In this document: positions 5,895 to 11,099 of the stretch, piece after piece
Numbering within the stretch: position 1 is the first letter of the stretch
Layout: each line of letters starts with the position of its first letter
Assembly: GCA_002477805.1 (NCBI GenBank)
Contig: DLKQ01000015.1
Coordinates: 1 to 11,099, forward strand
Length of the DNA: 11,099 nt
Direction of reading: 5' to 3'
Source of the DNA: Christensenella sp. UBA7584
GTDB lineage: Bacteria; Bacillota; Clostridia; Christensenellales; UBA1242
Notes under the pieces: generated by a model
What the model saw: the letters and a program-made list of their open reading frames with translations, nothing else
What the model was told of the DNA's origin: nothing
The model's database searches: none
Position numbers and translations under genes: made by a program

Positions 5895-6581
5895 ATGTTA
5901 AAAATTGAAAAACTTGGTTACATCTCAGACGATGGTAAAGAAATATTAAAAAACATAAATTTGACTTTTGAAAAAGGAATAAATGTTATTACAGGTCACA
6001 ACGGAAGCGGAAAAACTACTTTTGCCAAAATTCTAATGGGAATTGAGAAACCAACATCAGGGAGAATTCTTTTAGATAATGAGGATATTACAAATTTGTC
6101 ACTAGACGAAAAAGCAAAAAAAGGTATTAGTCTCTCTTTTCAACAACCGGCAACATTTAAAGGAATAAAAGTTATCGACCTATTAAAACTTGCTAACAAA
6201 AATCTAGACACAATCCCAAAAGCTTGCGAATATCTTTCAAAAGTGGGTCTATGTGCTAGAGATTATATTCATCGCGAAGTAAGTAAAAATCTTTCAGGTG
6301 GCGAACAAAAAAGAATTGAAATCGCATCAGTTCTAGCTAAAGGTGGAAATATTATGATTTTTGACGAACCAGAAGCAGGAATTGATATGTGGGCTTTCGA
6401 TGAACTTGTAAACTTGTTTGAGGAATTAAAAAACAAAGTTGTAATTATCATAAGTCACCAAAAAAGGATATTAGATATTTCAAATAAAATTTATCTTTTC
6501 AATAATAAAAATGTTGAAGTTATAACCAAAGAAGAACTGAATAACACTTTAGACAAAAAATGTAGTAAATTGAGGAGTTAA
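5895..6581 (+). CDS. smsC: Fe-S cluster assembly ABC ATPase, SufC/SmsC type
   Basis: The product has 228 residues. The ATG at 5895 is preferred over an in-frame ATG at 5874 because AAGGAG (5883-5888) lies between them. ABC ATPase motifs occur in order: Walker A GHNGSGKTT (34-42), Q-loop SFQQP (81-85), signature LSGGEQKR (133-140), Walker B IMIFDEPE (153-160; Asp157, Glu158), D-loop AGID (161-164) and H-switch His188 (SHQ). There are no membrane segments, and the signature-to-D-loop stretch (LSGGEQKRIEIA, DEPEAGID) is characteristic of SufC rather than importers. SufC proteins hydrolyse ATP to reshape the SufB/SufD scaffold on which Fe-S clusters are built. The next gene is a short SufB/D homologue, with its ribosome binding site inside the last codons of this gene, so the two are cotranslated. 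The absence of sufS, sufU and a second scaffold favours the SmsC assignment; generic sufC is the alternative name. Confidence 0.92.
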   Translation: MLKIEKLGYISDDGKEILKNINLTFEKGINVITGHNGSGKTTFAKILMGIEKPTSGRILLDNEDITNLSLDEKAKKGISLSFQQPATFKGIKVIDLLKLANKNLDTIPKACEYLSKVGLCARDYIHREVSKNLSGGEQKRIEIASVLAKGGNIMIFDEPEAGIDMWAFDELVNLFEELKNKVVIIISHQKRILDISNKIYLFNNKNVEVITKEELNNTLDKKCSKLRS

Positions 6582-6583
6582 TT

Positions 6584-7507
6584 ATGTTGACTGATTTAGA
6601 AAAGGAACTGCTAGCACAAATTGCAGATTTACACAAAATTCCAGAATGTTCAATAAACATACGAAAAAATGGAGAGTGCGAATTAAGAAAAACATCAGAA
6701 GATGTAAATATAGTTTCAAAAACGGACAAGCCTGGCATTGATATTATAGTAAAAGATGGAGTGAAAGGCAAAAGCTGTCACATACCTGTTATAATTTCAA
6801 AAATAGGACTTACAGACAATGTTTACAATGACTTTTTTATTGGAAACAATGTTGATATAACCATTATTGCTGGCTGTGGAATTAGTTGCTCAGAGAAAGG
6901 AAAAAGTGAACACAATGGAATACATCGCTTTTTTATTGGAAAAAACTCAAAAGTAAAGTATATTGAAAAGCACCTTGGAATTGGAGATAAAAATGCAGAA
7001 AAAAATCTCAGTCCAACAACTGAAGTTATTTTAGATAAAAATAGTGAATTTGAAATGCAAACAACACAGCTCGGTGGAGTTGACTTGTCAAAACGAAAAA
7101 CAATTGCAACGCTAAAAGCAAATTCTACCCTAATTATCAATGAAGTAATTTATACTACAGACAGACAAAAATGCTCAACAAATTTTAAAGTTAATTTAGT
7201 TGGTGAAAATAGTAAGGTTGATGTTGTTAGTCGAAGTGTTGCTAAAGATTTTTCAAGGCAATCATTTAATTCAAATGTGGTGGGAAAAAATTCTTGCTTT
7301 GGACACGTGGAATGCGATGGAATTATTACAGATAATGCCCAAATTTCATCAACACCCAAAATTGAAGCAAAAGATGTTAATGCTCTATTAGTACACGAAG
7401 CTATGATTGGGAAAATTTCTAATGACCAGATTATAAAACTAATGAGTCTTGGTTTAAATAAAGAACAAGCCGAACAAGAGATTATTAATGGATTTTTAAG
7501 AAATTAA
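6584..7507 (+). CDS. smsB: Fe-S cluster assembly scaffold, short SufB/SufD (SmsB) type
   Basis: The product has 307 residues, well below SufB (about 470) and SufD (about 420); the shortening is at the N-terminal side. It starts two bases after the smsC stop, with GAGGAG (6572-6577) six bases upstream. The beta-helix core of the SUF family is recognisable from IIAGCGISCSEKGKSEHNGIHRF (94-115, given here only as its key Cys98, Cys102, His110 and His114) through VSRSVAKDFSRQ (215-226), CFGHVECD (238-245: Cys238, His241, Cys244, Asp245) and HEAMIGKI (271-278: His271, Glu272). The CFGHVECD block aligns with the conserved C-terminal cluster-assembly region of SufB and SufD. It probably forms a homodimer on which SmsC acts, replacing the SufB-SufD heterodimer; this is known for the family and inferred here. 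All the conserved residues I can name are intact, so it should be active. Transcription probably ends at 7723-7759. Confidence 0.9.
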   Translation: MLTDLEKELLAQIADLHKIPECSINIRKNGECELRKTSEDVNIVSKTDKPGIDIIVKDGVKGKSCHIPVIISKIGLTDNVYNDFFIGNNVDITIIAGCGISCSEKGKSEHNGIHRFFIGKNSKVKYIEKHLGIGDKNAEKNLSPTTEVILDKNSEFEMQTTQLGGVDLSKRKTIATLKANSTLIINEVIYTTDRQKCSTNFKVNLVGENSKVDVVSRSVAKDFSRQSFNSNVVGKNSCFGHVECDGIITDNAQISSTPKIEAKDVNALLVHEAMIGKISNDQIIKLMSLGLNKEQAEQEIINGFLRN

Positions 7508-7533
7508 TAAGATAATTATGAAAAGATTGATAA

Positions 7534-7548
7534 AAAATAATATTCTAT
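7534..7548. repeat. Direct repeat, copy 1 of 2
   Basis: AAAATAATATTCTAT is found here and again, identical, at 7829-7843. The bases to the right (ACCATTCACCCC) also resemble the surface-protein promoter region at about 1573-1602. Confidence 0.7.
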
Positions 7549-7586
7549 ACCATTCACCCCTTTTGAGTCTTATTATCAATGGCCAG

Positions 7587-7618
7587 CCTAGCCTACACTT
7601 CTGTTCTATCGGGCTAGG
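7587..7618. other. Hairpin in a GC-richer intergenic patch
   Basis: CCTAGCC (7587-7593) and GGCTAGG (7612-7618) form a perfect 7-bp stem around an 18-base loop. No T-run follows, so it is not a terminator. It could be part of a structured RNA or a relic of an inserted element; I recognise no known RNA family. Confidence 0.45.
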
Positions 7619-7722
7619 AATAAATTTGACCTTAACTCAGCACTAAGCTATCATTATATCAAGCTTATCTATAAGTTTTATTCACAAAGAACCAGCAGAT
7701 AATCTAGTGGTTTTATGTTACA

Positions 7723-7759
7723 AAAAATAGGAAGAAATTTTCTCCCTATTTTTATTTTT
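7723..7759 (+). terminator. Terminator downstream of the smsCB operon
   Basis: AAAAATAGG (7723-7731) pairs with CCTATTTTT (7745-7753), with a further inner 4-bp stem after one mismatch. A T-rich tail (7749-7759) follows on the plus strand. The stem also has a T-run on the minus side, so it may act in both directions. It lies 215 bp after the smsB stop, which is distant, so it may instead end an independent small RNA. Confidence 0.75.
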
Positions 7760-7828
7760 AAAAATGAATACAGAAATGTCATCAAACGATTTTAGTATTT
7801 GACTTTTCCCCTACTGCATTTTTTTACC

Positions 7829-7843
7829 AAAATAATATTCTAT
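7829..7843. repeat. Direct repeat, copy 2 of 2
   Basis: Identical 15-mer AAAATAATATTCTAT, 295 bp from copy 1 in the same orientation. It is followed by CACCACACC, similar to but not the same as the flank of copy 1. Confidence 0.7.
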
Positions 7844-8071
7844 CACCACACCAAAACAGCAAATACAGGACTTTTGATTTGTGATGATGTAAAAATCACT
7901 ATTTTTTTAATTTATAAAGGTATATAAAACTATAATTGCAGGCTATTTTTTACCTATTTTATTGTCCAAAGTGTACTCTACACGCTAAGACATTTCGCAG
8001 AGACAAAATAATGCGACGAAGTCAAATTTTTAAAAATTATCAGTTCTGTTCAACCAATGTATTTTCAACGC

Positions 8072-8100
8072 AAAAAAGAGGTAATTCATACCTCTTTTTT
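8072..8100 (-). terminator. Terminator of the right-hand surface protein gene
   Basis: AAAAAAGAGGTA (8072-8083) pairs perfectly with TACCTCTTTTTT (8089-8100) around a 5-base loop. On the minus strand it begins 8 bp after the stop at 8108 and ends in six T. The symmetric A and T runs mean it can also stop plus-strand transcription. Confidence 0.92.
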
Positions 8101-8107
8101 GATTGTA

Positions 8108-11099
8108 TTAGAGCTTGTTAATTGTTTGTGATGCAATTTTTCTTCTTGCTCTTTGTCTTACTGCCCTCATTATAAAGATTATTGCAACTACAAACACAAC
8201 TACAGCACCAACAACAATGTAGATCCACCAGCTAATTTCAACAGTCGGAGTTGCCAAGATAAATACCCCAAACTTGTCTGTTGTAAGAACAAGGTATTCA
8301 CCGTCAATTTCAAAGTTTATTGGCATAATTCTTGAAGATTCGTCTTGTTTGTTATAAACTTTTAAGTTTGTATTTTCAAGAAGTCTTCTTTCTGTTAAAA
8401 TTCTGATTGTTACATTAGAATCTACTTGAACAATATTTCCGTCTTTATCTTTTATGGTAATTATAAGCAATCTCTCAATGCTGTGCTCAAAGTTTCCTGC
8501 ATATTGTTTTTGCTCATTTCTATCTTCAATTTCTTTTATCTCAACAATTGTTCCAGCTTCAAATCCTGCTGTATTTGAAATAACTACTTTACCATCTTCA
8601 GACTGAATTACTCCAAGTTTTACAATAATATCCTTTTCGTTTGTTCCAGTTTCAAATGTATAGTTGTTGTTTCTTGCTAAAATTTTAACTCTATATGTTC
8701 CGCTCAAAAGAATTGAAGGTTTTACTTCACCATTTAATGAGTATTCTACATAAATCTCTGGGTCATAGTCTTCAAACATTCCTGATACTTCAAAGTCTGG
8801 ATTAGCTGGGTCACTGTTTAGGAATTGTTCTTCTATGCTTTCAATTATTAATCTGTCAAAGAATGTTACTGTTAGTACTCGTGGGTTTATCACAACACTA
8901 ATATCCTTTCCACCAGACCAATATTCATCTGCATATACTCTTAAGACATCGCCTACGCGTAAAATATTATTCTCTTCTGTTAATTCCAAGCCATTCTTGG
9001 TAAATCTGTATTTATTTTGAGGAATAACCTTGACATCGCCATTGTTATATGTTGCTTTTACATAAATGTCATCTGTTACAAATTTTGTATAAGCAAGACA
9101 TTCAAAGCTAAATGGTGATAAATCACTATTTACAACTTCTGTTTCAATAACCGCTACAGGTGTACCAATGATTTCAATTGTGCCAGTTTTTCCTTCATAG
9201 TTTGTGGTGTCGTTTGGAACAAATGTCCACTCATAACTGTTTCTTCCGTCTGTAATTGGTTTCTGTACATCTCTAAAGCTTAATGTTCCAGGCGTACTTC
9301 CTTCTTGCAATACGAACTGTGTTACTGTTGAAAGTTCAACACCTGTAAAGTATGTGTATTGTGTAAGGTTTGGAAGAATTACTGTTGGTTGCTTTTTGTC
9401 TATTGTAAAGGTAATTATCTTTTTACCTTCGTAGTTACCATTTTCTGTCGGAATGATTTCTATTGTTGCTGTTCCAGCATTAATATTATTAATATAGTTA
9501 ACATAGAAGTCACCAACTTGAGATTCATCACCTTGAACTAGAATTATGGTATTAGTTTCACTTACATTATACTTTACTACCAGGTTTTCTTGGGTAATTG
9601 CCTCACCATCTTGATATACTTTAGTTTCAATTCCTTCAACAACAATTTCAGCATCACTCAAGTTCTTTCGCAAAATATTGAATATTGCTTGTTTTTCATC
9701 CTTGAAGTTACCTTTTCCAGTAATTGTAATTATGTGCTCACCAGCATTTTTCCAAGAGTCATTATCATCATAAGAAATATCAAAGTCACCACTCTCAAGT
9801 TTAATTGTTCCTGCATAAACAGTTATTGTAATATTATCTTTCCTTGAAATATTATCAAAGTACGCTTGTTGTGGATCAATTGCAACTGAAGTTATAGATA
9901 TCTGGTTAATACTATATTTAATCTCCGTTTCACCTACAAAATTGCCTTTTCCTATGATTTTAATAACCTTTTCTCCAACATTAATATAATCATCGCCATT
10001 AAATTGAACTTCAAAGTCTGCATCAGTCAACTCGTGTCCAAGATAATTTCCTAAAATAATTGGTTTAATTTCTTCCGAAGTGTAATCATATGATTCTTTG
10101 TAATTACTAAATGTTACATTAGAAACTTTAACTGCATTAATTGCAAAAGTATATTCAGCTTGACCTGTATAATTACCTTTTCCTTTGATGATAACTTTTG
10201 CATCAGTTGTTGCATTGATGTTGTTTTTAAAAGTAATGGTGTAGTCTTTATTACTTTCAAGTTTAACTTCAGGTTGTCCTTCAACACTCATAAATACATT
10301 CACTGTCGGGCATTGCTCTTCAAAATTAAAGTCAAAGGTTGGAGCAAGTGTTGTGTCATCTGAATCAATCCATTCAATTCTAAGGTTTTTATCACTAATT
10401 GCACTTTCACTAATGGTAAATGTTTTGTCAGCAATTTCACCTTTAAAGTTTTTTATACCATTAATCTTCAAGTAATATGTTCCCCTTGCTTGTGGTGTTG
10501 CTTCAGTCCATTTTGTGTTGTCACTGTAATAAGTAACTTCAAAATCAGTGTCTAACTTTAGGCTGTAATCATTGTAACTCATATTAATGTCTGCATATTG
10601 AACTTCACCATTAAAGAGTTTGTTAGAAATTTCAGCAATTTCTAAATCCTTAATTGATTTTGCAAGTATTGTAAATTTAACTTCTTTTTGTGAATCTGCT
10701 ACGAAGTTTTTACCCTTTGAAGTAATATAAACAATACCGCCATCAATGACATTTGTATTCTGTCCAAAACTTTTGCTAAATTCAACTTCAATTTCCTCTT
10801 TAGTTATTTTTTTGTTTTTGAATGTAATTTGAGTAATTCCAGGCTTAAGTGGTTGACCTGTAAATGTAATTTGGCTATATTCAAGAGTTACGTTGATGTC
10901 ATCAATACTTGCTTTAGCAATGTCGTAAGTTACTGTTTTTGTTCCAGTAAAGTTACGTTTACCAGAAATAACTACTGTTATAGTTCCTGCATTTGTAAAG
11001 TCAGATGTTTCAGCGCCTTCACGCTCAAACTTAACATCAAAATCTTCAGCTTCAATAGTTTTACCACCAAAACTCAAACTTGGTGATTGTTTGTGCTCA
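8108..11099 (-). CDS. Giant repeat-containing surface protein with C-terminal membrane anchor (N-terminus beyond window)
   Basis: The frame is open through the right edge, giving 996 visible residues before the TAA; a TTG at 11077 is an internal leucine codon with no ribosome binding site, not a start. Residues 1 to about 643 carry eight tandem beta-rich modules ending in a G-K-G-N-F/Y-x-G pattern. Residues about 644-945 contain other extracellular-looking beta domains and end in TTDKFGVFILATP, a typical last strand before an anchor. The C-terminus has one transmembrane helix (SWWIYIVVGAVVVFVVAIIF, about 956-975) followed by a positively charged tail (RAVRQRARRK), so the bulk faces outside. 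There is no LPXTG sortase motif. Bacterial Ig-like/MBG-type repeats of this kind occur in Bacillota adhesins and surface-layer-like proteins; a binding partner cannot be inferred. It ends at the terminator at 8072-8100. A paralogous relation to the left surface protein is possible but the visible parts do not overlap. Confidence 0.92.
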   Translation of the reverse strand, partial: EHKQSPSLSFGGKTIEAEDFDVKFEREGAETSDFTNAGTITVVISGKRNFTGTKTVTYDIAKASIDDINVTLEYSQITFTGQPLKPGITQITFKNKKITKEEIEVEFSKSFGQNTNVIDGGIVYITSKGKNFVADSQKEVKFTILAKSIKDLEIAEISNKLFNGEVQYADINMSYNDYSLKLDTDFEVTYYSDNTKWTEATPQARGTYYLKINGIKNFKGEIADKTFTISESAISDKNLRIEWIDSDDTTLAPTFDFNFEEQCPTVNVFMSVEGQPEVKLESNKDYTITFKNNINATTDAKVIIKGKGNYTGQAEYTFAINAVKVSNVTFSNYKESYDYTSEEIKPIILGNYLGHELTDADFEVQFNGDDYINVGEKVIKIIGKGNFVGETEIKYSINQISITSVAIDPQQAYFDNISRKDNITITVYAGTIKLESGDFDISYDDNDSWKNAGEHIITITGKGNFKDEKQAIFNILRKNLSDAEIVVEGIETKVYQDGEAITQENLVVKYNVSETNTIILVQGDESQVGDFYVNYINNINAGTATIEIIPTENGNYEGKKIITFTIDKKQPTVILPNLTQYTYFTGVELSTVTQFVLQEGSTPGTLSFRDVQKPITDGRNSYEWTFVPNDTTNYEGKTGTIEIIGTPVAVIETEVVNSDLSPFSFECLAYTKFVTDDIYVKATYNNGDVKVIPQNKYRFTKNGLELTEENNILRVGDVLRVYADEYWSGGKDISVVINPRVLTVTFFDRLIIESIEEQFLNSDPANPDFEVSGMFEDYDPEIYVEYSLNGEVKPSILLSGTYRVKILARNNNYTFETGTNEKDIIVKLGVIQSEDGKVVISNTAGFEAGTIVEIKEIEDRNEQKQYAGNFEHSIERLLIITIKDKDGNIVQVDSNVTIRILTERRLLENTNLKVYNKQDESSRIMPINFEIDGEYLVLTTDKFGVFILATPTVEISWWIYIVVGAVVVFVVAIIFIMRAVRQRARRKIASQTINKL
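9170..11098 (-). repeat. Eight tandem Ig-like/MBG-type protein modules
   Basis: Within the right-hand surface protein, a signature ending with the pattern G/N-x-x-N-F/Y-x-G followed by five to eight residues and T/K-F/Y-x-I recurs eight times. Examples are ISGKRNFTG, IKGKGNYTGQAEYTFAI, IIGKGNFVGE and ITGKGNFKDE. The aromatic residue falls at visible residues 50, 132, 218, 310, 387, 465, 556 and 634, so modules are 77-92 residues long. Several are preceded by a D-F/Y-x-V/I-x-Y/F strand (DFEVQFN, DFDISYD, DYTITFK). The DNA copies have diverged and are not exact repeats. Confidence 0.8.

Larger units (their letters stand above)
7508..8071. other. Intergenic region without a convincing gene
   Basis: About 560 bp separate the smsB stop from the terminator of the right-hand surface protein gene. 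It contains two copies of a 15-bp direct repeat, a hairpin in a more GC-rich patch (7581-7620), a smaller 6-bp hairpin TAAGCT/AGCTTA (7644-7649 and 7662-7667), a good terminator (7723-7759) and a weak hairpin GTGAT/ATCAC (7881-7899) followed by seven T. Open frames here lack ribosome binding sites and run through terminators. The mixed composition and motif fragments suggest a decayed insertion or a small RNA locus, not proven. Confidence 0.55.

Noticed and set aside
7541..7570. Minus-strand promoter antisense to smsB using TAGAAT at 7542-7547
   Set aside because: The -10 resembles the surface-protein promoter, but no acceptable -35 is found at 16-18 bp, so it is kept only as a motif similarity.
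7881..7908. Second plus-strand terminator (GTGAT/ATCAC with T-run)
   Set aside because: Five A/T-rich base pairs with a nine-base loop are too weak, and no transcript is known to reach it.
7936..8121. Open frame of 61 codons on the plus strand
   Set aside because: It begins at TTG without a ribosome binding site and runs through the strong terminator at 8072-8100 into the opposite gene. Only its CPKC fragment is kept as a speculative remnant.
11075..11077. TTG as the start of the right-hand surface protein
   Set aside because: The frame stays open to the window edge, there is no ribosome binding site or signal peptide, and it falls inside a repeat module.

Overview
The window is AT-rich bacterial DNA. 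All ten visible stop codons are TAA, tryptophan is encoded by TGG, and most genes carry AGGAG-type ribosome binding sites with A/T-rich sigma-A-like promoters. Together with large repeat-rich cell-surface proteins, a lipoprotein and a small cysteine-rich membrane peptide, this suggests a low-GC Bacillota, probably an uncultured clostridia-like gut or anaerobic lineage. That placement is inference from style and gene content; there is no rRNA or other phylogenetic marker here.

Layout. The left edge (1-1546, minus) holds the N-terminal 515 residues of a secreted surface protein with Ig-like modules, driven by a near-consensus promoter. Divergent from it is a 74-residue membrane peptide with 12 cysteines (1905-2129, plus). 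A bidirectional terminator (2150-2181) separates that gene from a convergent minus-strand lipoprotein (2222-2902). Next comes a compact minus-strand cluster read from 5225 down to 3015: an HD-domain phosphohydrolase, a PHP-domain phosphoesterase, an 81-residue membrane protein and ribose-5-phosphate isomerase B. Gaps are 16 bp, a 1-bp overlap and 3 bp, so this is very probably one operon. Its first gene seems to be leaderless. A three-helix membrane protein (5348-5749, minus) lies upstream with its own promoter and terminator.

Back to back with that gene is a plus-strand two-gene operon (5895-7507): a SufC-type ABC ATPase and a short 307-residue SufB/SufD-type scaffold. No cysteine desulfurase, SufU or second scaffold is present, and the pair matches the minimal SmsC-SmsB (SUF-like) iron-sulfur assembly arrangement.

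About 560 bp without a convincing gene follow (7508-8071). This stretch holds hairpins, a terminator, a 15-bp direct repeat whose surroundings resemble the surface-protein promoter at 1583-1611, and a possible scrap of a CPKC zinc-ribbon gene. The right edge (8108-11099, minus) is the C-terminal 996 residues of a second giant surface protein: eight tandem beta-sandwich-like repeats, further extracellular domains and a C-terminal transmembrane anchor without LPXTG. The most function-rich parts are the Sms-type operon and the HD-PHP-membrane-RpiB operon. The latter could plausibly route nucleotide or phosphosugar breakdown products to pentose phosphates, but that link is inferred from context only.
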